Shown here piece after piece: positions 55,562 through 64,000 of a DNA stretch of 64,000 bases (its first letter is position 1; each line of letters starts with the position of its first letter). The stretch is from Sediminicoccus sp. KRV36 (lineage in GTDB: Bacteria; Pseudomonadota; Alphaproteobacteria; Acetobacterales; Acetobacteraceae). The stretch is from positions 992,001 through 1,056,000 of the forward strand of contig NZ_CP085081.1 of NCBI RefSeq assembly GCF_023243115.1. The letters run 5' to 3'. The translations under genes were made by a program, and so were the position numbers. Below the pieces are notes generated by a model. That model made no database searches and was not told the origin of the DNA. It saw only the letters and a program-made list of their open reading frames with translations.

Positions 55562-57094
55562 ATGGAAATCCGTCCGGCCGAAATTTCCGAGATCCTGAAG
55601 CAGCAGATCGCGAGCTTCGACGCCTCCGCCAATGTGGCCGAGGTCGGCACCGTGCTGACGGTGGGTGACGGCATTGCCCGCGTCTACGGGCTGCAGAACG
55701 TCATGGCGGGTGAGCTGGTGGATTTCCCCGCCTCCGGCATCAAGGGCATGGCGCTGAACCTCGAGACCGACAATGTCGGCATCGTGCTCTTCGGCTCCGA
55801 CCTTTCGGTGAAGGAAGGCGACACGGTCAGCCGCACCGGCGCCATCGTGGACGTCCCCGTCGGCAAGGGCCTGCTGGGCCGCGTCGTGGACGGCCTGGGC
55901 AATCCGATTGACGGCAAGGGCCCGCTGACCGACGTGGTCCGCATGCGCGCCGAGCTGAAGGCGCCGGGCATCATCCCGCGCAAGTCGGTGCATGAGCCGA
56001 TGCAGACCGGCATCAAGGCGATCGATGCGCTGATCCCGATCGGCCGTGGCCAGCGCGAGCTGATCATCGGTGACCGCCAGACCGGCAAGACCGCCGTGAT
56101 CGTGGACACCATCATCAACCAGAAGACGATCAACGCCGGCGATGACGAGAGCAAGAAGCTCTATTGCATCTACGTCGCGATCGGCCAGAAGCGCTCGACC
56201 GTGGCGCAGCTGGTGAAGACGCTGGAGGAGCAGGGCGCGCTGGAGTATTCCATCATCGTCGCCGCCACCGCTTCCGACCCGGCGCCGATGCAGTTCCTGG
56301 CCCCCTATACGGGCTGCGCCATGGGCGAGTTCTTCCGCGACAATGGCATGCACGCCGTCATCTTCTACGATGACCTTTCCAAGCAGGCCGTCGCCTATCG
56401 CCAGATGTCGCTGCTGCTGCGCCGCCCGCCGGGCCGCGAGGCCTATCCGGGTGACGTCTTCTATCTGCATTCGCGCCTGCTGGAGCGTGCGGCGAAGATG
56501 AATGATGATTTCGGCTCGGGCTCGCTGACGGCGCTGCCGGTCATCGAGACGCAGGCCGGCGACGTGTCCGCCTATATCCCGACCAACGTGATCTCGATCA
56601 CTGATGGCCAGATCTTCCTGGAGACGGAGCTGTTCTTCAAGGGCATCCGGCCGGCCGTGAACGTCGGGCTCAGCGTCTCGCGCGTCGGTTCCGCCGCGCA
56701 GATCAAGGCGATGAAGCAGGTGGCCGGCAAGATCAAGCTGGAGCTGGCGCAGTACCGTGAGATGGCGGCCTTCGCGCAGTTCTCCTCGGATCTGGATGCC
56801 TCCACCCAGGCGCTGCTGAACCGCGGCGCCCGCCTGACGGAGCTGCTGAAGCAGCCGCAGTTCAAGCCGGTTCCGGTCGAGGAGCAGGTGATTGCCATCT
56901 TCGCCGGCACGCGCGGCTATCTCGACCGCCTGCCGCTGAACAAGGTGGGCGAATTCGAAAGCCGCCTGCTGAGCGAGCTGAAGGCCTCCGCGCCGGATAT
57001 CGTTGCCAGCATCCGCAATGATCGCGAGATCAAGAAGGATGTGGAAGCGAAGCTGGTGGCCTTCCTCGACAGCTTCCTGAAGTCCTTCGGCTGA
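55562..57094 (+). CDS. atpA: ATP synthase F1 subunit alpha
   Basis: The 510-residue non-catalytic nucleotide-binding subunit of the F1 hexamer has the P-loop [10 protein letters not shown] near residues 170-179. It also has the arginine-finger region in [14 protein letters not shown] near residue 372, [16 protein letters not shown] N-terminus ([16 protein letters not shown]) and [21 protein letters not shown]. Length and sequence are fully standard. It is separated from atpH by one base and from atpG by 9, so all five genes are one transcript. Confidence 0.98.
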   Translation: MEIRPAEISEILKQQIASFDASANVAEVGTVLTVGDGIARVYGLQNVMAGELVDFPASGIKGMALNLETDNVGIVLFGSDLSVKEGDTVSRTGAIVDVPVGKGLLGRVVDGLGNPIDGKGPLTDVVRMRAELKAPGIIPRKSVHEPMQTGIKAIDALIPIGRGQRELIIGDRQTGKTAVIVDTIINQKTINAGDDESKKLYCIYVAIGQKRSTVAQLVKTLEEQGALEYSIIVAATASDPAPMQFLAPYTGCAMGEFFRDNGMHAVIFYDDLSKQAVAYRQMSLLLRRPPGREAYPGDVFYLHSRLLERAAKMNDDFGSGSLTALPVIETQAGDVSAYIPTNVISITDGQIFLETELFFKGIRPAVNVGLSVSRVGSAAQIKAMKQVAGKIKLELAQYREMAAFAQFSSDLDASTQALLNRGARLTELLKQPQFKPVPVEEQVIAIFAGTRGYLDRLPLNKVGEFESRLLSELKASAPDIVASIRNDREIKKDVEAKLVAFLDSFLKSFG

Positions 57095-57103
57095 GCCTCT
57101 GAC

Positions 57104-57976
57104 ATGGCCACGTTGAAAAGCCTCCGTCTGCGGATCAACAGCGTAAAATCCACGCGGAAGATCACGCAGGCGATGAAGATGGTGGCCGCCGCCAAGCTGC
57201 GCCGCGCGCAAAGCCAGGCCGAGGCCGCCCGCCCCTATGCCGAGCGCATGGAGCGGATGCTGGCTTCGCTGGGCGCCTCCGTCGCCGGCAGCCCGGATGC
57301 GCCGAAGCTGCTGGTCGGCACGGGGGCCGAGAAGGTGCATCTGCTGGTGGTGGTGACGGCCGAGCGCGGCTTGTGCGGCGGCTTCAACACCAATGTCGGC
57401 CGCCATGCCCGGATCCTGATCCGCGCGCTGGAGGCCGAGGGCAAGACGGTCAAGATCATGACCGTGGGCCGCAAGGGCGCCGTCTATCTCAAGCGCGAAT
57501 TCGCCAACCGCTTCGTGGCGGAATTCAGCTTCGCCAACAAGAAGCGCATCGGCTTCGACGACGCCTCCGCGGTGACCGCCAAGATCAGCGAGATGCTGGA
57601 AGCCGGCGAATTCGACGTCTGCTCCCTGGTCTATAACCGCTTCAAGAACGTCATCAGCCAGACGCCGGTGGATCAGCGCCTGATCCCCTCGCCGATGCCC
57701 GAGGCGGCGGCCGATGGCGGCATGCAGTACGAGTTCGAGCCGACCGAGGAGGAGATTCTGGCGCGCATCCTGCCGCAGAACCTCGCCATCCAGGTCTATC
57801 GCGCCCTGCTGGAAAGTGCCGCCGGTTTCTACGGCAGCCAGATGACCGCCATGGACAACGCCACGCGCAATGCGGGCGAGATGATCAACAAGCTCACGCT
57901 GAACTACAACCGCACGCGTCAGGCCAACATCACCCGGGAGCTGATCGAAATCATCTCCGGTGCTGAAGCCCTTTAA
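57104..57976 (+). CDS. atpG: ATP synthase F1 subunit gamma
   Basis: Gamma is the rotor shaft inside the F1 hexamer. The 290-residue product starts with [31 protein letters not shown], the N-terminal coiled coil, and ends with [20 protein letters not shown] and [22 protein letters not shown], the C-terminal helix. Both helical ends are the best conserved parts of the family. It lies 9 bases after atpA and 15 before atpD. Confidence 0.97.
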   Translation: MATLKSLRLRINSVKSTRKITQAMKMVAAAKLRRAQSQAEAARPYAERMERMLASLGASVAGSPDAPKLLVGTGAEKVHLLVVVTAERGLCGGFNTNVGRHARILIRALEAEGKTVKIMTVGRKGAVYLKREFANRFVAEFSFANKKRIGFDDASAVTAKISEMLEAGEFDVCSLVYNRFKNVISQTPVDQRLIPSPMPEAAADGGMQYEFEPTEEEILARILPQNLAIQVYRALLESAAGFYGSQMTAMDNATRNAGEMINKLTLNYNRTRQANITRELIEIISGAEAL

Positions 57977-59419
<1,443 letters not shown>

Positions 59420-59429
59420 TCCAGGGACG

Positions 59430-59450
59430 GGTGCCGGCATTTCCGGCACC
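59430..59450 (+). other. Perfect hairpin between atpD and atpC
   Basis: GGTGCCGG (59430-59437) and CCGGCACC (59443-59450) form a perfect 8-bp stem with loop CATTT, 10 bases after the atpD stop. It has no T-run, so it is more likely an mRNA processing or attenuation element that lowers atpC output than a terminator. Confidence 0.55.
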
Positions 59451-59545
59451 TGGCGATACGGTGGCGCGGGCGGCACCCAAGGCCGCACCGCGCAGGGTAT
59501 GTGGGGCGCCTCGCTTTCGCGCCCGTGGACTGACGGGGAATTCTG

Positions 59546-59956
59546 ATGGCCACTTTCCAGCTTGAACTCGTCTCCCCGGAGAAGCTCCTGCTCTCCCGCG
59601 CGGTGGAGATGGTCGTCATTCCCGCCGCCGAGGGCGAGATGGGCGTGCTGCCCGGCCATGCGCCGATGATCGTGACGCTGCGTGGCGGCACGATTCGCGT
59701 GATGGAAGGCGGCAAGGATGCCGAGCGCCTCTTCGTGGCGGGCGGCTTTGCCGAGGTCACGCCGGAGCGTGTGACCATCCTCGCGGATGAAGCGACGCCG
59801 CTGGCCGAACTCTCCAAGGTCGAAGCGGACCGCCGCGTCGTCGAGGCGGAGGCCGCCTACGCCGCCGCCAGCAACGACACGCCGGAAAAGCGTGATGCCG
59901 CCATGGCCAATCTGCTGGCGATGCGCGTGATGCGGGACGTCGCCGAAGCTGCCTGA
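59546..59956 (+). CDS. atpC: ATP synthase F1 subunit epsilon
   Basis: Epsilon is a rotor subunit that can inhibit ATP hydrolysis. The 136-residue product has the N-terminal beta-sandwich with FQLELVSPEKLLLSRAVEMV, the GEMGVLPGHAPMIVTLRGG loop, and a C-terminal helical part rich in Ala and Glu. The ATG at 59546 is preceded by GACGGGGAA. It ends the operon; a T-rich hairpin follows within 60 bases. Length matches other alphaproteobacterial epsilons (about 130-140). Confidence 0.95.
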   Translation: MATFQLELVSPEKLLLSRAVEMVVIPAAEGEMGVLPGHAPMIVTLRGGTIRVMEGGKDAERLFVAGGFAEVTPERVTILADEATPLAELSKVEADRRVVEAEAAYAAASNDTPEKRDAAMANLLAMRVMRDVAEAA

Positions 59957-59981
59957 TTCGCTGGTCGCGCCTGCGGATGCC

Positions 59982-60016
59982 AGGGCGCGCGCGTTCCGAA
60001 GGCCGCCGCCCTTTTT
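59982..60016 (+). terminator. Intrinsic terminator of the atp operon
   Basis: AGGGCG (59982-59987) pairs with CGCCCT (60007-60012), and five T follow the stem start of the right arm (60012-60016). It lies 26 bases after atpC. The loop is long (19 bases) but may fold further. Confidence 0.5.
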
Positions 60017-60042
60017 CTGACAGGCTGGCATGGCGCGTTCGC

Positions 60043-60194
60043 GGGGCCAGCCCCTCGAGCTCCCTGGCAGGGTGAAAACCTGCGTGGTTTTCACAGTTTC
60101 CTGCACCTTCATCCGGCGATGTGACCCATCGAAGATCCAAGAAACTGAGTTTCTTGGTGGGAGAGCGCGAGAGGGCAAAGCCCTCTCGCTTCCT
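60043..60194 (-). repeat. Dispersed hairpin-array repeat, copy B (full length, inverted relative to A)
   Basis: Read on the minus strand this matches copy A (20083-20236) exactly over the first 65 bases (AGGAAGCGAGAGGGCTTTGC onward). It differs in a 14-base spacer and is again nearly identical in the last 70 bases. It carries the same four hairpins. It fills much of the 398-bp gap between atpC and the next gene; the remaining bases of that gap (60195-60354) show no gene or further structure that I can support. Confidence 0.93.
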
Positions 60195-60354
60195 TGCCTT
60201 CATCAGCAGCCAGGCGATCCTCAGCCGCGGCATCGCCCCCGCGCTCATCGGCGCGTGGCGTCCTGGTCACATTGCGAGGCATTTCCGGCACATCCGGCTT
60301 GATCTCCCCCCCCAAGGCGCGCATGTCTGATGCACGGAGGCCCGGATCGGACAG

Positions 60355-61206
60355 ATGAAGCACTGGCATATCGAGCAGATCGCCTGGGACCGTTTTGACC
60401 CCTCCAAGGTCGATCCGGAGGTGGTGTCTCTCGTCAAGGCCGCCGCCATGGTGGAGCGCAATGGCGATGACTACGCCGCCTATCTGAAATCCGTCTTTCA
60501 CGATGACCCGGATTTCCAGACCGCGGCCGACCATTGGGCGGTCGAGGAAAACCAGCATGGCGATGCGCTGGGCCGCTGGGCGACCCTGGCGGACCCGCAA
60601 TTCGAATACATGGCCGCCTTCGCCCGCTACCGTGACGGCTACAAGATCGACGTGAAGGCCGATGCCTCCATCCGCGGCTCCCGCACGGGCGAATTGATCG
60701 CCCGCTGCATGGTCGAGACGGGCACCTCCAGCTACTACACGGCGCTGGGCGAGGCCACGGAAGAGCCGGTGCTCAAGCAGGTCTGCCGCCTGATCGCCGC
60801 CGATGAATACCGGCATTTCAAGCTGTTCTACGACCACATGAAGCGCTACCTGGCGCGGGAAAATCTCTCCTTCGCGAAGCGGTTGCGCGTGGCGCTCGGC
60901 CGCGTGGGTGAGACGGAGGATGACGAACTCGCCTTTGCCTTCCATTGCAGCAATGACCCGCCGGGCCTCGCTTATGAACATGCGCGCTGCTCGGCCGGCT
61001 ATATGGGCCGGGCGATGGGGTATTATCGCTACCATCACATCGAGCGCAGCATGGGCATGATCTTCAAATCCATCGGGCTGGAGCCGCGTGGCCGCATGTC
61101 GGATCTCGCGGCGCGCGCCTTCTGGCGCCTGCTCTGCTGGCGGCGCGACAAGTTTCGCCAACAATTGGCGCGTGAGGCGGCGCCGCAACTCGCCCGCGCC
61201 GCGTGA
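60355..61206 (+). CDS. Ferritin-like di-iron protein related to acyl-ACP desaturases
   Basis: This 283-residue all-helical protein has E64-E65-N66-Q67-H68 in VEENQHGDA and D150-E151-Y152-R153-H154 in AADEYRHFKLF. Two ExxH elements at this spacing resemble the EENRHG...DEKRHE pair of soluble acyl-ACP desaturases, with Gln and Tyr changes. A further Glu lies in CMVETGTSSYYT, so a di-iron site can be built. Possible roles are desaturation, hydroxylation or a related oxidation; true substrate unknown. The next gene, a GH10 lipoprotein, overlaps its stop by 4 bases (GTGA), an unusual partnership. Confidence 0.8.
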   Translation: MKHWHIEQIAWDRFDPSKVDPEVVSLVKAAAMVERNGDDYAAYLKSVFHDDPDFQTAADHWAVEENQHGDALGRWATLADPQFEYMAAFARYRDGYKIDVKADASIRGSRTGELIARCMVETGTSSYYTALGEATEEPVLKQVCRLIAADEYRHFKLFYDHMKRYLARENLSFAKRLRVALGRVGETEDDELAFAFHCSNDPPGLAYEHARCSAGYMGRAMGYYRYHHIERSMGMIFKSIGLEPRGRMSDLAARAFWRLLCWRRDKFRQQLAREAAPQLARAA

Positions 61207-62342
61207 GGCTGCATCGGCGGCCCCTGCTGGCCTTGCCCGGGCTGATCCTCGGCGGCGCCGCGCTCAGCGCCTGCGCCTCCGCCCAGACGCCTGGGCCCAG
61301 CACCCCCGGCGCCAATGGGCCCGGCCTGCGTGAGATTGCCCGCGCCCGGGGCCTGAGCTTCGGCACATCGGTCCGCGGTCAGATGCTGGAGGATGATCCC
61401 GCCCTCGCGGCCCTGGTGGCGCGGGAGGCGGATGTGATCGTGCCCGAATGGGAGGGCAAATGGGACTCGCTGCAGCCCGAGCGCGGGCGCTTCGAATTCG
61501 GCTCCCTGCGGCAGGTGATCCGCTTCGCCCAGGCGCATAATCAGCGCGTGCGGGGCCATGCGCTGCTCTGGCACGTCGCGATGCCGGCCTGGCTGGAGCC
61601 TGCCCTGCGCGCCGGCGCCCCCCAGGCCAATACCATCCTGGAGGAGCACATCACCGCCGTCCTGCGGGAGACGCGCGACTCGATCCGCGACTGGGATGTG
61701 CTGAACGAGATCATCTCCAACCCGCCCGGCAGCGACAATCCGGACCCGACGGATGGCGATCTGCGGCCGACGCCCTGGCTCGCCGCCCTCGGCCCCGGCT
61801 ATCCTGAGCGCGCCTTGCGCATCGCCCGCCAGGTGGACCCGACGCTGCGGCTGACCATGAATGACTACGGCATCGAGGCGGATACGCCCTGGGCCGCCGC
61901 CAAGCGGGCGCGGCTGCTGCGCGTGGTGCGGGGCCTGCTGGACCGGCGCAGCCCGCTGGACGCCATCGGCATCCAGGCGCATCTGCAAATGCGCGAGCCC
62001 TTCCGCGCCGAGCCCTTCATCGCCTTCCTGCGGGAATTGCATGGCATGGGACTCGCCATCCTCATCACCGAGCTGGATGTGCGCGAGCCCGATGTGCTGG
62101 CGCCCAGCCTGGCCGAGCGTGATGCCGCCGTGGCCGAATACGCCGGCACCTTCCTCAGCGCCGCCATGGCGGGCGGGGCGCGCAGCTTCCTCACCTGGGG
62201 GCTGACCGACCGCGATTCCTGGCTGGTCCAGGAGCCGGCGGTCGCGCGTTCCGATGGGCAGACGCATCGCGGCCATCCCTTCGATGCGGAACTGCGCCCC
62301 AAGGCGCTGCGGGCGCGGATCGCGCAGCTCCTGGCCGGCTGA
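61203..62342 (+). CDS. GH10 endo-1,4-beta-xylanase-like lipoprotein
   Basis: This 379-residue protein has a signal ending in LSAC (residues about 21-24), a lipobox, so it is likely anchored to a membrane. The GH10 barrel has the acid/base E169 in DWDVLNEI and the nucleophile E290 in LITELDV. It also has RGHALLWHVAMPAWL near 118-132 and HRGHPFDAELRPKA at the end, all family-typical. It would cleave beta-1,4-xylan or a related glycan in the periplasm or outside. The start is a GTG inside the stop of the di-iron gene (61203-61206). No xylose genes are nearby. Confidence 0.9.
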   Translation: MRLHRRPLLALPGLILGGAALSACASAQTPGPSTPGANGPGLREIARARGLSFGTSVRGQMLEDDPALAALVAREADVIVPEWEGKWDSLQPERGRFEFGSLRQVIRFAQAHNQRVRGHALLWHVAMPAWLEPALRAGAPQANTILEEHITAVLRETRDSIRDWDVLNEIISNPPGSDNPDPTDGDLRPTPWLAALGPGYPERALRIARQVDPTLRLTMNDYGIEADTPWAAAKRARLLRVVRGLLDRRSPLDAIGIQAHLQMREPFRAEPFIAFLRELHGMGLAILITELDVREPDVLAPSLAERDAAVAEYAGTFLSAAMAGGARSFLTWGLTDRDSWLVQEPAVARSDGQTHRGHPFDAELRPKALRARIAQLLAG

Positions 62343-62406
62343 ACCGCCGCGTCACGGCGGGGCCGGGTTGTCGCGGGGGGCGGCACGGGGCATAGGCAGC
62401 GCTTCC

Positions 62407-63459
62407 ATGCCAGCTTCCCTGATCCTGACCCATCTCTTGCTGGCCCTGGTGCTGGTGGCCCTCTCGGCAGGGGTGGTGCGGGCGATGATCCGCTGGCCGA
62501 TCCTCGATGTGCCCAATGCGCGCAGTGCGCATACGGTGGTGACGCCGCGTGGCGGCGGGCTGGGGCCGGTGGTCGCCTTCATCTTCGGCATGTTGGCGCT
62601 GTACCAGAGCGCCGATGTGGCCCGCATCGCGGAGCTTCCCTTCCTCGGCGTGATTCTGGCGGCGGTGGCCATCGCGGCCGTGGGGCTGCTGGATGACATC
62701 CGCAATCTTTCGGCCGGGCTTCGGCTGCTGTGCCAATTCGGCGCCGCGATGGTGGCGGTGCTGACGGGGCTGGTGCTGGAGCGGCTTTCGCTGCCGGGAA
62801 TCGGCACGGTGGAGCTCGGCTTCCTCGGCGTGCTGCTGACGCTGTTCTGGATCATGGGCTGCACCAATGCCGTGAACTTCATGGATGGGCTGGATGGCCT
62901 GGTGGCGGGGACGCTGGTGATTGCCTGCGCGGCGCTGGGGGTCATCGCGCTCAGCCTGGGGGGTGGGTTCATCTATGCGGCCTCGTTGTTCCTGACCGCG
63001 GGCTTCCTGGGGTTCCTGCCCTTCAACCTGCATCGCGCGCGGATCTTCATGGGCGATGTGGGCAGCCAGTTCGCGGGGTTCATGCTGGCCATCCTCGCGG
63101 TGGCGGCGGCGGGGTTCGAGGACAGCCAGGTGAGCTTCCTGATCGTGCCGCTGCTGATCTTCGGGCTGTTGTTCGATGCCGGCTTCACCCTGCTGCGCCG
63201 GGCGCTGATGGGTGAGCGGCTGGGGGCGGCGCACCGGACGCATCTCTACCAGATGGCCCAGCGCGCGGGTGTGCCCGTGCGGGGGGTGGCGGCCCTGCAT
63301 TGGGCCTTCACCCTGTTCCATGCGGGGCTGGCGGTGTGGTTCCTGAATGTCCCGGCCGAGATGAAGCCGCTGGTGGGGCTGCCGGCGCTGGCGGTGCAAC
63401 TGGCCTGGGCGGGCTATGTGATGCTGCGGATGCGGCGCGCGGGGCTGGGGTTTTCGTAG
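62407..63459 (+). CDS. WecA/MraY-type polyprenyl-phosphate sugar-1-phosphate transferase
   Basis: This 350-residue membrane enzyme has about ten helices. It has VGLLDDIRNLSAGLR (the DDxxD-type metal site) near residue 98, the GCTNAVNFMDGLDGL block near 155 and the HRARIFMGDVGSQFAGFM block near 214. The AAHRTHLYQMAQRAG loop near 277 is the WecA-type HxH region. WecA proteins start O-antigen, capsule or enterobacterial common antigen by loading a sugar phosphate on undecaprenyl phosphate. The ATG at 62407 begins the first helix; upstream codons overlap the previous gene's end. The glycan made is unknown. Confidence 0.9.
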   Translation: MPASLILTHLLLALVLVALSAGVVRAMIRWPILDVPNARSAHTVVTPRGGGLGPVVAFIFGMLALYQSADVARIAELPFLGVILAAVAIAAVGLLDDIRNLSAGLRLLCQFGAAMVAVLTGLVLERLSLPGIGTVELGFLGVLLTLFWIMGCTNAVNFMDGLDGLVAGTLVIACAALGVIALSLGGGFIYAASLFLTAGFLGFLPFNLHRARIFMGDVGSQFAGFMLAILAVAAAGFEDSQVSFLIVPLLIFGLLFDAGFTLLRRALMGERLGAAHRTHLYQMAQRAGVPVRGVAALHWAFTLFHAGLAVWFLNVPAEMKPLVGLPALAVQLAWAGYVMLRMRRAGLGFS

Positions 63460-63474
63460 CTGGGTGACGGCTTA

Positions 63475-63535
63475 GCGAGAGGGCTTTGCCCTCTCGCGCT
63501 CTCCCACCAAGAAACCCGGTTTCTTGGATCTTCGG
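63475..63535 (+). repeat. Dispersed hairpin-array repeat, copy C (truncated)
   Basis: It matches the first 60 bases of copy A (GCGAGAGGG/CCCTCTCGC hairpin and CCAAGAAAC/GTTTCTTGG with one loop change, CCG for TCA). It sits between the convergent WecA-like and TRAP receptor genes. The rest of the gap holds an 11-base G run at 63572-63582. Confidence 0.9.
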
Positions 63536-63607
63536 ACTGTCACATGGCACGGGTTTGACCAGGTGGTTCTTGGGGGGGGGGGCGCGCCCCGCAGCAACCG
63601 CGCCAGG

Positions 63608-64000
63608 CTACAGCGCCTGCAGGCGGTCATACTGGGCCCGCGTCCAGCCCACATTCTCATTGTGCAGCGGCACGCAGGCGGCGCGGAAGGCGGCGCGGTC
63701 GGGCTCCTGCACGGTCTTGCCCTGGGCGCGGAACCAGGCGGCCAGCTCCTGCTCCTGGCTGCGGATGGCGGCCCCGCAGCGATCGGCGGCCTGGGCCAGG
63801 ACCTCGCGGAAGATGGCGCGGTCCCCCTCATTGAGCCGGCGCATGGTGCCGCTGCCGATGATGGTCAGCAGGCTGTCCGTGATGTGGCCGGTGATCGAGA
63901 TGTGGCTTTGCACCTCATAGAATTTCTTGGCCTGGATGGTGGGCAGCGGGTTTTCCTGCGCATCCACCGTGCCGTTCTGCAGGGCCAGATAAACCTCGGC
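63608..64000 (-). CDS. TRAP transporter solute receptor (DctP family), C-terminal part
   Basis: The minus-strand frame is open to the window edge, giving 130 residues of a gene that begins outside. ALQNGTVDAQENPLPTIQAKKFYEVQSHISITGHI matches the DctP pattern in which DGQENP and the following region bind the ligand carboxylate; it is here written across two segments. It lacks the conserved Arg part, which lies upstream. This is another periplasmic receptor for organic acids, using the sodium-driven TRAP system rather than TctAB. Permease genes may follow beyond the window. Confidence 0.9.
   Translation of the reverse strand, partial: AEVYLALQNGTVDAQENPLPTIQAKKFYEVQSHISITGHITDSLLTIIGSGTMRRLNEGDRAIFREVLAQAADRCGAAIRSQEQELAAWFRAQGKTVQEPDRAAFRAACVPLHNENVGWTRAQYDRLQAL

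Overview
The window looks like chromosomal DNA of a high-GC alphaproteobacterium, most likely an Acetobacteraceae member close to Roseomonas. This is inferred from four things: the stand-alone F1-type atpH-A-G-D-C operon, the ctaC-ctaD-ctaB order, the YceD-rpmF-plsX-fabH block, and the very high number of Bug/TctC-type solute receptors. No 16S gene or other definitive marker is present.

Layout. 1-2.7 kb: translation and lipid housekeeping (YceD end, rpmF, plsX, fabH). 2.7-5.7 kb: an oligopeptide-type ABC binding protein, then a two-gene islet with its own recognisable promoter that encodes an anchored protein and a DUF6973-like protein. 5.7-25.6 kb: an accessory catabolic zone. Six Bug receptors sit in tight pairs with enzymes (benzoylformate decarboxylase, SDRs, gamma-glutamyltransferase, NodB-type deacetylase, amidohydrolase), together with CaiB, a 2-hydroxyacid dehydrogenase, ChaC, a DUF2125 protein, an epimerase and an LCAT-like hydrolase. 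25.7-30.4 kb: a chemoreceptor with a PilZ domain and an orphan molybdopterin hydroxylase large subunit. 30.5-34.5 kb: a complete Mn/Zn ABC transporter operon diverging from an ArsR regulator, with a perfect operator-like palindrome. 34.7-38.4 kb: cytochrome c oxidase genes ctaC, ctaD, ctaB and a 42-codon CoxF-like gene. 38.5-41.5 kb: a sulfotransferase-like gene, an IS4-family element with a frameshifted transposase, and a glycosyltransferase-like gene. 41.5-51.8 kb: acsA, two more Bug receptors each beside an amidohydrolase, an isonitrile-hydratase-like protein, a prolyl oligopeptidase and tRNA-Ala(GGC). 52-54.8 kb: a CoA-transferase pair and a membrane GTPase. 55-60 kb: the F1 ATP synthase operon. 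60.3-64 kb: a di-iron desaturase-like protein, a GH10 lipoprotein, a WecA-like transferase and the end of a TRAP receptor.

How the genes work together. The core genes supply ribosome assembly, fatty-acid initiation, respiration and ATP synthesis. The accessory genes describe a scavenger of organic and aromatic acids: many periplasmic receptors, each coupled to one or two soluble enzymes, but with no TctA/TctB membrane subunits in the window. The most distinctive non-coding content is a dispersed family of hairpin-array repeats (at least seven copies, mostly at convergent gene ends), a 35-bp perfect inverted repeat, a 27-bp hairpin tandem array at the 5' end of chaC, and a 29-bp tandem array in which the last nine codons of a Bug gene are repeated as overlapping mini-ORFs.
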